Below are positions 33,117 to 42,902 of a DNA stretch of 64,000 nt, in pieces. Position numbers and translations under genes: made by a program. The stretch comes from Deinococcus cellulosilyticus NBRC 106333 = KACC 11606 (GTDB lineage: Bacteria > Deinococcota > Deinococci > Deinococcales > Deinococcaceae). The notes under the pieces were generated by a model. That model saw only the letters and a program-made list of their open reading frames with translations. It had not been told where the DNA came from and ran no database searches. Position 1 is the first letter of the stretch, and each line of letters starts with the position of its first letter. The DNA lies in the NCBI RefSeq assembly GCF_007990775.1, contig NZ_BJXB01000003.1:186001-250000 (forward strand). Direction: 5' to 3'.

Positions 33117-33430
33117 ATGGGTGAATTTTCATGCATTCGTCTAGACACCATACCACTTGAAAATGAAATTCAAAATTTTAAAGAACATTCTGATTTTTTA
33201 AGGAATCTTTTGAAGGAAAACATGTCTGTGAAACATAAAATTTTTGCAACATGTGACCTCAAATTTATGGAAGATGCGGCAGATCCTGACCTTTTCCGGT
33301 GGTCTGCTGCACTTTTGTTACTTAGACAGTAGTATTGCGAATGGCCTGATTTCCATCAAAACAACCAACCGTGAACCCAAGAATCCTCGCTATAGTGGGA
33401 GAAACACCCCACCACAGCAGGAGGACGTCC
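33117..33430. other. A+T-rich upstream region of acs
   Basis: About 310 bases, markedly richer in A and T than the neighbours. A 71-codon frame at 33117-33332 has no ribosome-binding site and is not accepted as a gene. A possible -10 box TATAGT lies at 33391-33396 without a good -35. TGTGAAACAT...ATGTGACC (33229-33258) faintly resembles Crp-type sites, which would fit carbon control of acs; not proven. Confidence 0.4.
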
Positions 33431-35368
<1,938 letters not shown>

Positions 35369-35373
35369 GGAGC

Positions 35374-35571
35374 AGTCAGCTTTCAGCGATCAGTTTTGAA
35401 GGACGGGCTTAAAACCCGTCCTTTTTCAATGCATTTTGGATGTGGGATGAAATCAACGTGCAAAGGTCGAAGCACACAGGATCAGGTCATCTGTCAAGGA
35501 TTGGCTTGTGTCAGAGAAAGCAAGGGCTGTTTGTGAGCTGACTGCTGATGGCTGATTGCTGAAAGCTCCTC
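35374..35571 (+). repeat. Pair of inverted heptanucleotide arrays flanking the acs terminator
   Basis: AGTCAGC, TTTCAGC, GATCAGT (35374-35394) and GCTGACT, GCTGATG, GCTGATT, GCTGAAA, GCTCCTC (35537-35571) lie in inverted orientation 140 bases apart. The same layout occurs at 16065-16239. Confidence 0.7.
35401..35426 (+). terminator. Terminator of acs
   Basis: GGACGGG, loop CTTAAAA and CCCGTCC followed by TTTTT, 33 bases after the acs stop. Confidence 0.88.
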
Positions 35572-35572
35572 T

Positions 35573-36022
35573 TCACCCCACCAGTGGCGCTGCATCCCCC
35601 AGGGTGCCTTCAATTTCAAAGCCCTCCCGGCGCCAGTATTCAATGCCGCCGATCATCTCCTTGACCTGAAAGCCCAGAGCAGCGAGTTTCATGGCAGCTT
35701 TGGTGGCCCCATTGCAGGCCACGCCCCAGCAGTAGGTGACGATCAGTTTGTCTTTCGGGAAGTGGGCTGTGCTTTCTGGGCTGATCTTGCTTTGTGGAAA
35801 ACCGATTGCCCCTTTGATGTGGCACTCCTCGAAGTGTTTGCTGGAACGCACATCCAGCAGAATGAAGCTGTCCAGTTCATGTTGCAGGTCGTAATGCACG
35901 TCTGAAGGGTCGGTTTCTACAGTCAGTTTTGCGGCGAAGTGCTGCCGGGCCACTTCAGGGTCAGCGGCAGGGGTGGAGAGCACCTGGGAAATGCGGCCTT
36001 TGATTTTGAAGGTCTCGGTCAT
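35573..36022 (-). CDS. Rhodanese-domain protein
   Basis: A 149-residue single rhodanese domain, probably a sulfurtransferase or sulfur carrier. It has ILLDVRSSKHFEECHIKGAIGFPQSKI, the usual strand and helix before the active site, and VTYCWGVACNGATKAA containing the catalytic Cys in a CxGxxCN loop different from the common CxxGxRS. GGIEYWRREGFEIEG closes the domain as in other rhodaneses. AGGAGG precedes the ATG; TAGCAT may be its -10 box. It is divergent from the MocR regulator, but no shared operator is clear. Confidence 0.85.
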   Translation of the reverse strand: MTETFKIKGRISQVLSTPAADPEVARQHFAAKLTVETDPSDVHYDLQHELDSFILLDVRSSKHFEECHIKGAIGFPQSKISPESTAHFPKDKLIVTYCWGVACNGATKAAMKLAALGFQVKEMIGGIEYWRREGFEIEGTLGDAAPLVG

Positions 36023-36110
36023 GGGATCTTCCTCCTGCCTGTTATGCTAGGTGGAAAGTGCACCTGCAGACAGGAGCACTTTTGTGTGAAAAAACCAGAC
36101 CACTTTTACC

Positions 36111-37589
36111 ATGAAAAACACCAGATCTGCCGTCCTTCCTGCCATCCGCCTTGAGCGCAAAACCGGGGTTTCCCTGGAGCTGCAGCTGGTTCGTGCCCTG
36201 CGCACAGCCATTCTGGGGGGACAGTTGCCTGAGGGTGCACGTCTGGCCTCCCAGCGCCAGCTTTCCAGCGAGTACAGGGTGAATCGCAATGTGGTCGTCT
36301 CTGCCCTCGACACCCTGCAGGCCGAGGGCTATCTGGTGACGGTGCATGGATCAGGGACGTTTGTGGCCGAGGGGGCTCACAGGACTGAAAGTCCAGTGTT
36401 CCAGATGGTGCAGGGGAGATGGTTCCGCGAGGTGCCTGAAATTCTGGTGGACCCCCCGCAGCATCAGGAAGGACTGGAATTTCGGGTCTGTCAGCCGGGC
36501 ACGTCTTTCCTGAACGAGGAAGACTGGCAAAGAAGTGTGAAATTTGCAGCAAGGCAGCCCATCTCCGGGGATTACCTTGACCCCCAGGGACTGCTTGCTC
36601 TTCGGGAGCAGATTGCAGACCACCTCAGGAGGTCCAGAGGGTTGCAGTGTCATGCAGAGCAGGTGCTGGTGACGGCGGGGGCCTTGCAGGGCATTGATCT
36701 GGTGGCCCGTCTGGTGCTGCAGCCAGGGGATGGGGTGGGGTTTGAGAATCCGGGCTACCGTCTGGCAAGGCAGGTCTTCGAGGCCAGAGGCGCAAAAGTG
36801 TGGCCTCTGCCCGTGGATGAGGATGGGCTCTCTGTCCAGCACCTGCAGTCCCTGCCAGCGCCACCCATCCTGACCTATGTGACCCCCTCCCATCAGTTCC
36901 CGGTGGGTGGACGGATGCCTCTGGGCCGCAGGCTTGCTTTGCTGCAGTGGGCGGAAGAACATGACAGCCTGATTCTGGAAGACGATTACGACAGCGAATT
37001 CCGCTACGATGCTCCACCTCTCCCTGCCCTTGCCTCGCTGGATGAAAGGGGAAGGGTGGTGTATGCAGGGAGTTTTTCGAAAGTGCTCACCCCGGAATTG
37101 CGGGTGGGGTATCTGGTGGCCTCAGAGCCCCTGATCCGGCAACTGGTGCGCCTCAAGCAACTGTCCGATTACCACACCCCTGCCCTGATCCAGCACCTGC
37201 TGGCCCACTTCATGGACAGCGGAGCCCTGGACCGCCACATCCGCCGCATGCGCAGGGTGTATGGAGCCCTCAGATCTGCCCTGGACCCCCTCAACCATCT
37301 GGCAGAGGACATCCAGCTCAGGGGACTGGAGGCAGGGCTTCACGCCTTTCTGGAACTGCCACAGCACATTCATGTACCGTCCCTGATCGAAAACTGTCTG
37401 AAGCGTGGCATTGTGGTGCGGGATGTGGCAAATTATGCCTCCGGTGAGGTTCTGCAGCATGGTCTGATTCTCGGATACGGGCATCTGGACCTGCCCTCCC
37501 TCAGGGAGGGTGTCGCTGTGCTTGCTGGAGAGATTCGACGGCACTCAGGTCTGTCAAACAGCATGCCAGAGGGCTTTTCTGCAGGCTGA
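36111..37589 (+). CDS. MocR/PdxR-type GntR-aminotransferase regulator
   Basis: A 492-residue transcription factor. Residues 12 to 80 are a GntR winged helix (LRTAILGGQLPEGARLASQRQLSSEYRVNRNVV...). Residues 115 to 480 are a fold-type I aminotransferase domain that binds PLP; AGSFSKVLTPELRVGYL holds the Schiff-base lysine, and DDYDSEFRYD and VTPSHQFPVG are conserved. Such proteins often control vitamin B6 or amino-acid genes; no pdx gene is near, so the target is unknown. The start at 36111 has no clear ribosome-binding site. The stop codon lies in the first unit of a heptad array. Confidence 0.88.
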   Translation: MKNTRSAVLPAIRLERKTGVSLELQLVRALRTAILGGQLPEGARLASQRQLSSEYRVNRNVVVSALDTLQAEGYLVTVHGSGTFVAEGAHRTESPVFQMVQGRWFREVPEILVDPPQHQEGLEFRVCQPGTSFLNEEDWQRSVKFAARQPISGDYLDPQGLLALREQIADHLRRSRGLQCHAEQVLVTAGALQGIDLVARLVLQPGDGVGFENPGYRLARQVFEARGAKVWPLPVDEDGLSVQHLQSLPAPPILTYVTPSHQFPVGGRMPLGRRLALLQWAEEHDSLILEDDYDSEFRYDAPPLPALASLDERGRVVYAGSFSKVLTPELRVGYLVASEPLIRQLVRLKQLSDYHTPALIQHLLAHFMDSGALDRHIRRMRRVYGALRSALDPLNHLAEDIQLRGLEAGLHAFLELPQHIHVPSLIENCLKRGIVVRDVANYASGEVLQHGLILGYGHLDLPSLREGVAVLAGEIRRHSGLSNSMPEGFSAG

Positions 37590-37605
37590 CCGCTGACGGC
37601 TGATG
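37585..37605 (+). repeat. Heptanucleotide array at the MocR stop codon
   Basis: GCTGACC, GCTGACG, GCTGATG. The first unit contains the TGA stop of the MocR gene (37587-37589). Confidence 0.65.
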
Positions 37606-37629
37606 GCCCTGATGTGGTACAACCTTTTC

Positions 37630-38028
37630 ATGCAGGACGTACTCACCTTCCTGAGAACCCATCTTGAGAGCATCTACAGCCGGGACTGGGACACCTATCA
37701 ATCGACCACATCCACAGACCTGACCCTGTACGAGCATTTTGTGACGCCGCACCGCCAGGAAGGGCTGGATTTCCACAAATTCATGATCGAGAACAACTGG
37801 GCCACCCAGGGGGCCCCCACCCACATCAGCATTCTGGAGCCGAAAGTCCAGCTTCTGGCAGGTGGGCAGGTGGCGGTGTGCAGCTACACCCTGATGATTT
37901 CGGTGGTGCGGGGGGAAGTTATACACCACCGCTCTGTCAATGAGAGCCGGGTGCTAGAAATGAGAGAGGGAAAATGGTGGGTGGTGCACGTCCACAAGAG
38001 CCCTGCAGGAGGGCACGATGCAAGCTGA
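37630..38028 (+). CDS. NTF2-like (DUF4440/CaMKII-association type) protein
   Basis: A 132-residue protein with the cone-shaped NTF2-like pattern: a long N-terminal helix (FLRTHLESIYSRDWDTYQ), a beta-alpha unit with FVTPHRQEGLDFHKF, and strands ending in GKWWVVHVHKS. The pocket is lined with His and Trp residues. Members of this superfamily are enzymes or binding domains of widely different use, so no activity is assigned. The start at 37630 is preferred over an ATG at 37603 because homologous folds begin here, but no ribosome-binding site supports it clearly. It overlaps the next gene by 11 bases. Confidence 0.6.
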   Translation: MQDVLTFLRTHLESIYSRDWDTYQSTTSTDLTLYEHFVTPHRQEGLDFHKFMIENNWATQGAPTHISILEPKVQLLAGGQVAVCSYTLMISVVRGEVIHHRSVNESRVLEMREGKWWVVHVHKSPAGGHDAS

Positions 38029-38821
38029 AGAACTGCAATACCAGCTCGTGGTGGGCAACAAGGCCATCGGGGAGCAGAAACTGAAAATCGAGGCGGAGCG
38101 CAACTACTGGGTGATCAAGGCCCAGACTTCGTACTCGCACCACCTGCTCGGGAGTGGCAGAAGAGAGCAGGTCAGTCGCGTCCGCCCCAAGAGCCGCACC
38201 AGTGCCTACTACCATGAAAGCTCTGAAAATGGGGGCCGCAAGGGCAGCACCTTTGAAACCGTCTTTGACCGCAAGACTGGACTGGTCACGGTCCGGCAGG
38301 GCAAAGACGAGGCGTCCATCCCCATGACGCAGGATTATCAGGACCCCCTGAGCCTGATCCAGATGCTGCGTGAACTGCCCGACGATGCCCATGCCATCAC
38401 CGTGCCGATGGTGGGGGCAAGTGTGCACATCCAGCGCCTGCCCGATCAGGTGATCTCCACCCTCGAAGGGGAGAAGATGACGCGGGTGTATTACCTGCGC
38501 CCCGGTCTCAGCAAGGTGTACATCGAGATGGAGCCGCCTTTTCGCCCATTCAAGTTGACCCAGCCCGTGGATGGGGGCAGCATGGACATGGTGCTGGTTC
38601 GCACCCCGGAGCGCCGCAGACCAGAGCGCAATGACCGTTCTGACCGTCAGGAGCGCCCGGAGCGCAGAGAACGTGAACCCCGTGCCGAGCAGCAGAGGGA
38701 AGGTCGGGAGGCCCAGAAGGACACGGCCCGTGAGGTGCGGGATGCCCGCAATCCCCGCAGCGAACTGGTGATCTCCAAAACCCAGAACAACATGCGCAAA
38801 CCCAGGAGCAGACGGAAATGA
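38018..38821 (+). CDS. Hypothetical DUF3108-like protein with basic C-terminal tail
   Basis: A 267-residue protein. Residues 1 to 190 are beta-rich with repeated strands like those of DUF3108/LolA-fold proteins (QLVVGNKAIGEQKLKIE, GSTFETVFDRKTGLVTVR, VYYLRPGLSKVYIEME), but no signal peptide is present. Residues 195 to 267 are disordered and Arg/Glu-rich, with repeated RPER-like units, ending in basic KPRSRRK, and may bind RNA or acidic surfaces. It overlaps the gene before by 11 bases and hisD after it by 4, so it is tightly coupled to hisD. The reason for this link is unknown. Confidence 0.6.
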   Translation: MQAEELQYQLVVGNKAIGEQKLKIEAERNYWVIKAQTSYSHHLLGSGRREQVSRVRPKSRTSAYYHESSENGGRKGSTFETVFDRKTGLVTVRQGKDEASIPMTQDYQDPLSLIQMLRELPDDAHAITVPMVGASVHIQRLPDQVISTLEGEKMTRVYYLRPGLSKVYIEMEPPFRPFKLTQPVDGGSMDMVLVRTPERRRPERNDRSDRQERPERREREPRAEQQREGREAQKDTAREVRDARNPRSELVISKTQNNMRKPRSRRK

Positions 38822-40131
38822 AGATACTCACCTATCAGCAGGCCAGGACCGCACTGAAAAGAAATTTCGGAGAAGAATCTGTTCCAGAGAGCATGCTGGA
38901 ACGCATCGAGAAAACCTTCGGTGAAAAGCTCACCCCCGAGCAGGTTGTGGACCGCATCCTGCAGGATGTGAAGACCCGTGGGGATGAGGCCCTCAAAGAA
39001 TGGACCCGCAAACTGGACCGGGTGCATGTTGAAGCGTTGCAGGTGACTGAAGAGGAACTGCAGGGGGCGTCCATTGAACCCGAGCTGCATGCTGCTTTGC
39101 AACAGAGCATTGGAAGGGTGGAGCATTTTCACCAGAACCAGCCGACTTCTGGCTGGATCAACCACACCGAAGCTGGAGCCCTCGGGCAGATTGTGCGTCC
39201 CCTTTCTCGGGTGGCAGTGTATGTTCCTGGTGGCAGTGCACCCCTGATCAGCACCCTGATCATGACGGCGGTGATCGCAAAAGTGGCTGGCGTGCCCGAG
39301 ATCATCGTGGCAACCCCACCGGACAAACTGGGCAAGGTGCATCCTGCCATTCTGGTGGCGGCCCGCGAAATTGGCATCCAGAAGATCTTCAAGATGGGTG
39401 GCGCTCAGGCCATTGGTGCCCTGGCTTATGGCACCGAAAGTGTCCCCCAGGTGGACAAGATTGTTGGCCCTGGAAACACCTTTGTGGTGCTGGCCAAGCG
39501 CAAGGTCTTCGGTCAGGTGGGCATCGAGTCCCTGCCTGGCCCCACCGAAACCCTGGTCATTGCCGATGAGACGGCCAGTGCCTCTTTCGTGGTGGCAGAC
39601 CTGCTTGCCCAGGCCGAGCACGTTGGAGCAGAGCCTGTGCTGGTCACCCCCAGCGAGAAATTGCTGTATGCCGTTCAGGAGGAGCTGGAGTCCCAGCTTT
39701 CTGCCCTGCCTGAACCCAACCAGGGCTGGGCCCGCGAGAGCGTGAAAGAGCGCATGAAGATCGTGATTGTGGAGAACCTGCAGCAGGCTTTTGAGTTGAA
39801 CAACATCTATGCTCCCGAGCACCTGTGCCTCCTGATTGAGAACCCCTGGGAACACCTGGGTCTGGTCGAATCTGCGGGAGGGGTGTTTGTCGGTGAGGAC
39901 AGCATGGAAGCTCTCGGGGACTACATTGCTGGTCCCAGTCATGTCATGCCCACTGGTGGCACAGCACGCTTTTCCAGCCCGCTCAACGTGCGCGATTTCC
40001 AGAAGATCATCAGTGTGGTCGGGGTGAACCGCAAAACCCTGCAGACCACTGGACCTGCCGCCGCGCAGATTGCCCGTGCTGAGGGACTTGAAGCCCACGC
40101 TAGAGCCATCGAAGTGCGCCTGCAGGAATGA
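38818..40131 (+). CDS. hisD: Histidinol dehydrogenase
   Basis: A 437-residue zinc- and NAD-dependent enzyme that oxidises L-histidinol to histidine in the last two steps of the pathway. It shows VPGGSAPLISTLIMTAVIAKVAGVP, GAQAIGALAYGTESVPQVDKIVGPG, GPTETLVIADE, IYAPEHLCL and GPSHVMPTGGTARF, which include the zinc ligands and the His residues for catalysis. The length is normal. It overlaps the preceding gene as ATGA and is followed by its own terminator. hisZ and hisG are 20 kb away, so histidine genes are scattered in this genome. Confidence 0.95.
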   Translation: MKILTYQQARTALKRNFGEESVPESMLERIEKTFGEKLTPEQVVDRILQDVKTRGDEALKEWTRKLDRVHVEALQVTEEELQGASIEPELHAALQQSIGRVEHFHQNQPTSGWINHTEAGALGQIVRPLSRVAVYVPGGSAPLISTLIMTAVIAKVAGVPEIIVATPPDKLGKVHPAILVAAREIGIQKIFKMGGAQAIGALAYGTESVPQVDKIVGPGNTFVVLAKRKVFGQVGIESLPGPTETLVIADETASASFVVADLLAQAEHVGAEPVLVTPSEKLLYAVQEELESQLSALPEPNQGWARESVKERMKIVIVENLQQAFELNNIYAPEHLCLLIENPWEHLGLVESAGGVFVGEDSMEALGDYIAGPSHVMPTGGTARFSSPLNVRDFQKIISVVGVNRKTLQTTGPAAAQIARAEGLEAHARAIEVRLQE

Positions 40132-40148
40132 ATTGCATTGCCCGTCTC

Positions 40149-40174
40149 AAGGCCAGCAACTGCTGGCCTTTTTT
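40149..40174 (+). terminator. Terminator of hisD
   Basis: AAGGCCAGCA, a 2-base loop and TGCTGGCCTT followed by TTTT, 18 bases after the stop. Confidence 0.88.
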
Positions 40175-40229
40175 GCGTTGGCCTGATCTGATCGATTTCC
40201 AGCGAAATGTTCTCATCATCTTCATGTGA

Positions 40230-40252
40230 CCCGTGTCCCAGCTTGACACGGG
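40230..40252. promoter_or_regulatory. Candidate operator upstream of the DoxX-like gene
   Basis: CCCGTGTC, 7 bases and GACACGGG: perfect 8-bp arms. It overlaps a TTGACA (40243-40248) that could be the -35 box, and lies about 60 bases before the gene start. MarR- or TetR-type regulators often bind such sites upstream of doxX genes; none is adjacent. Confidence 0.5.
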
Positions 40253-40309
40253 ACATTCTTCACGAAGCCAGGTTTTAACATGAAACCATCAAGAAAGAAG
40301 GTGTGGGTT

Positions 40310-40915
40310 ATGAAAACCACCAGCGACCTCAGTACACAAATCCCGGAGCCCGCGTTCACCCGTTTCCTCTTTGCGGACACCCGCATGAACGTTGTCTGGA
40401 CCCTGCTGCGCATCTGGCTTGGCTACGAGTGGCTGCATGCCGGATGGGGCAAGATCACCAACCCTGCAGGCGTCTGGGTCGGTGAGAAGGCCGGAGTGGC
40501 GGTCAGTGGTTTTCTGAAGGGCGCTCTCGCCAAAACCCAGGGAGACCACCCGGATGTGCAGGGCTGGTATGCCTCCTTCATCACCAATTTTGCCCTCCCC
40601 AACGCAGAACTGCTCTCGTACATGGTGGCGTTTGGCGAAGTGTTCGTGGGCATCGCCCTGATCCTGGGACTGTTCACAGGAATTGCAGCTTTCTTCGGAG
40701 CCACGATGAACACCAATTTCCTGTTCGCAGGCACCGTGTCCTCCAACCCCCTCCTGCTGGTCACAGCAATAGCCATCATGCTCGCCTGGCGCGTCGCCGG
40801 ACAGTGGGGCCTGGACCGCTTCCTGCTCCCTTACCTCGGTGTTCCCGGAGCCCCTGGCAAACTCTTCAAACACGAACCCAGAAGTCCGCAGAGCCCCATC
40901 CCCCCAACCGCCTGA
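40310..40915 (+). CDS. DoxX-family membrane protein
   Basis: A 201-residue inner-membrane protein with four hydrophobic segments (about residues 25 to 45, 90 to 110, 115 to 135 and 140 to 160). The first contains LRIWLGYEWLHAGWGKI, the hallmark of DoxX/quinone oxidoreductase-like small subunits. Family members take part in thiosulfate oxidation or oxidative-stress defence, so the exact role is open. GAAGGTG lies six bases before the ATG at 40310; the ATG at 40280 is an alternative that adds a basic N-terminus. The tail is Pro-rich. Confidence 0.85.
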   Translation: MKTTSDLSTQIPEPAFTRFLFADTRMNVVWTLLRIWLGYEWLHAGWGKITNPAGVWVGEKAGVAVSGFLKGALAKTQGDHPDVQGWYASFITNFALPNAELLSYMVAFGEVFVGIALILGLFTGIAAFFGATMNTNFLFAGTVSSNPLLLVTAIAIMLAWRVAGQWGLDRFLLPYLGVPGAPGKLFKHEPRSPQSPIPPTA

Positions 40916-40938
40916 TCCCTCTGCTCCTCACTTCAAGA

Positions 40939-40966
40939 AAACTGGACCTTTTCAGGTCCAGTTTTT
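40939..40966. terminator. Bidirectional terminator between DoxX and GT4 genes
   Basis: AAACTGGACC, loop TTTTCA and GGTCCAGTTT with T run on the plus strand and A run on the other. It touches the GT4 stop codon. Confidence 0.85.
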
Positions 40967-42227
40967 ATTTGGTGTCCAGTGAAATGCGGGGTGGATCATA
41001 CATGCGGGTGAGGGCCAGTTCATAGCACATCAGGATGCGTTTCGCCATGGTTTCCAGAGAGCCCTCAGCGTCCACCCAGCGGGTCAACTCTGCTGCGAAG
41101 GTGGGTTTGCCTGCCTCCAGCACGTCCTCCACGCGGGCACGGAACGCTTCGGGGTGTTCGGGGTCCACCAGATAGCCTGTCTTGCCATGCTCGATGGTGG
41201 TGGTGACCCCGCCCCCTGCCCGGGCCACCACTGGAAGACCGCAGGCCTGGGCCTCCAGGGCAACCATGCCCTGGGTTTCCGTGACGGAAGCGAACACAAA
41301 AACATCTGCATGCTGGTAGTAATCCGCGACCTGTGCAGGCTTCACATACCCGGTGAACACCACCTGACGGCCCACCCCCAGATGTTCTGCTTGCGCTTCC
41401 AGCGCATGGCGTTCAGGGCCGTCTCCCACAATGATCAGGCGGCTGTTCACCCGTTCTCTGAGCAGTGGAGCCAGGTGTTCCAGCAGGAAATCCACACTCT
41501 TCTCCTTGCCCAGACGGCTGATGGTCAGCATGCGCTCGCCTTTCGGCAGGTGGGGCAGTGGATCGAGCCTTGGAGTGCGCAGGCGGGCAATGGGGATTCC
41601 ATTGGGCACCACCGCGATGGGCGTTTTGACGCCAGCATCCAGCAACTCATTTTTGATGACCGAGGTGGGGGTGATCAGGTAGTGGCAGCGGTTGGCAAAC
41701 CACACATCAAAACGCTCTGCAAACATCGCTGTTCCAGCATCAATGCGTTTGCGGATCAGCTTTGAACGGGACTCGTTCATGTACCAGTGGTCCGGTCCGG
41801 CCAGACGGCTCAGGGTGGGGTACCAGGGGTAATAGTGCAGGTAATCCTGCATGCGGGTGTGATAGGTGTGCAAGAGTGCAGTTTCCCAGGTGCGGGCCAG
41901 CACCAGGCCCATCACAGGCAAAGGGCCATTGCCGTGGGTGTGAATCACATCAAAGCGCCTTGCCTGCATCAGGCGAAGCTTGCGCGGAGAGGGGAGCAGG
42001 GCCATGCGGTGCTCGGGAATCGGACGGTAGGTGGTGGAACGGATGCGAATCACGTCCACCTCCTCCTGCTGCTCGGGGTGCCTGGGGGCGACAATCGTCA
42101 CCTGGTGTCCCTGCTCCCTGAGGGTTTCCGCCAGACCGCGCACAGAGGACACAACTCCATTGATGGAAGGCGTATATGCATCGGTAAAAAGTCCAACACT
42201 GAGTTTGTTTTTCAGGTAACGGGTCAC
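40965..42227 (-). CDS. GT4-family glycosyltransferase
   Basis: A 420-residue GT-B glycosyltransferase. The N-terminal domain has TDAYTPSINGVVSSVRGLAETL, and the C-terminal domain has ISRLGKEKSVDFLLEHL, VGDGPERHALE, FTGYV and the EX7E motif in SVTETQGMVALEAQACG, where the two Glu residues bind the nucleotide sugar. The pattern is close to mono- or diglucosyl-diacylglycerol synthases, so membrane glycolipid synthesis is likely; this is inference. GTG at 42227 with GGGAGG before it is the start. It is separate from the DUF2227 gene, which ends 62 bases upstream. Confidence 0.88.
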   Translation of the reverse strand: MTRYLKNKLSVGLFTDAYTPSINGVVSSVRGLAETLREQGHQVTIVAPRHPEQQEEVDVIRIRSTTYRPIPEHRMALLPSPRKLRLMQARRFDVIHTHGNGPLPVMGLVLARTWETALLHTYHTRMQDYLHYYPWYPTLSRLAGPDHWYMNESRSKLIRKRIDAGTAMFAERFDVWFANRCHYLITPTSVIKNELLDAGVKTPIAVVPNGIPIARLRTPRLDPLPHLPKGERMLTISRLGKEKSVDFLLEHLAPLLRERVNSRLIIVGDGPERHALEAQAEHLGVGRQVVFTGYVKPAQVADYYQHADVFVFASVTETQGMVALEAQACGLPVVARAGGGVTTTIEHGKTGYLVDPEHPEAFRARVEDVLEAGKPTFAAELTRWVDAEGSLETMAKRILMCYELALTRMYDPPRISLDTK

Positions 42228-42289
42228 ATTGCCTCCCAGAACCTACAGAATCTTGGTGCCAGGAAAAAGGGCGGCACATCCCCACAAGC

Positions 42290-42811
42290 TTACCGTTTTT
42301 TCTTTTTGAATGTGCGGCTTAAAGCGCGCATGTCAGGGCTGATGCCATCTGCAATCAGGTGAAGCCACTGGCTCACATAATAACCAAGGATGTAAGGCTG
42401 CCAGAATTCCAACGTGCGGGGTACATTCTCAAAGCGAATCCTGCTTTTCAGGTCTGGCAGAATCAAAATCGCCAGATAATACAGCGCAGCCAGAAGGATG
42501 GTCAGGTAGACCAGCCGGGTGAGTGGACCCACAATCCAGGTGTGGCTCAGGCCTCGATGAGAGAACATCTTGCCATATGGCACCCAGATGAAACCAAAGA
42601 TGCCCCAGGCTTTCTTGCTGCTCACATTCTGCTCAGCAAGGTCCAGATCGGGACTCATCATGAAGGTGCCCACAAAAAAAGTCCCGGTGAAAGCCAGAAT
42701 TTCGGGGATGGAAGGGTCAACATAACCCTGTTGCTTGGCGTATGCCGTGCTTCCTGCAATCAGCAGAAAAGCACCGGTGTTGATGAGGTTGTGGACGGAA
42801 CCGCTCGGCAC
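42290..42811 (-). CDS. DUF2227-type metal-binding membrane protein
   Basis: A 173-residue membrane protein with three to four hydrophobic stretches. MSPDLDLAEQ, SHRGLSHTWIVGPLTRL and WLHLIADG hold the Asp and His residues expected to bind a metal in the LexA-unrelated DUF2227/YdjM-like hydrolase group. The function is unknown; relatives include membrane-bound hydrolases. GTG at 42811 follows TAAGGT by 6 bases, predicting a leaderless mRNA. The divergent subtilisin-like gene starts 92 bases away. Confidence 0.8.
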   Translation of the reverse strand: MPSGSVHNLINTGAFLLIAGSTAYAKQQGYVDPSIPEILAFTGTFFVGTFMMSPDLDLAEQNVSSKKAWGIFGFIWVPYGKMFSHRGLSHTWIVGPLTRLVYLTILLAALYYLAILILPDLKSRIRFENVPRTLEFWQPYILGYYVSQWLHLIADGISPDMRALSRTFKKKKR

Positions 42812-42902
42812 AGGCCAACCTTAGCACGAGATCATGAAAGGTCCAAGGTTTCTTAATGGGAATTTCACGCCATATGGGAGAGGGGCTCTCAGAATAAGAA
42901 CC

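Noticed and set aside
33117..33332. Possible 71-residue gene before acs
   Set aside because: It begins one base after the previous stop, has no ribosome-binding site, is A+T rich and resembles no protein; better seen as regulatory DNA.
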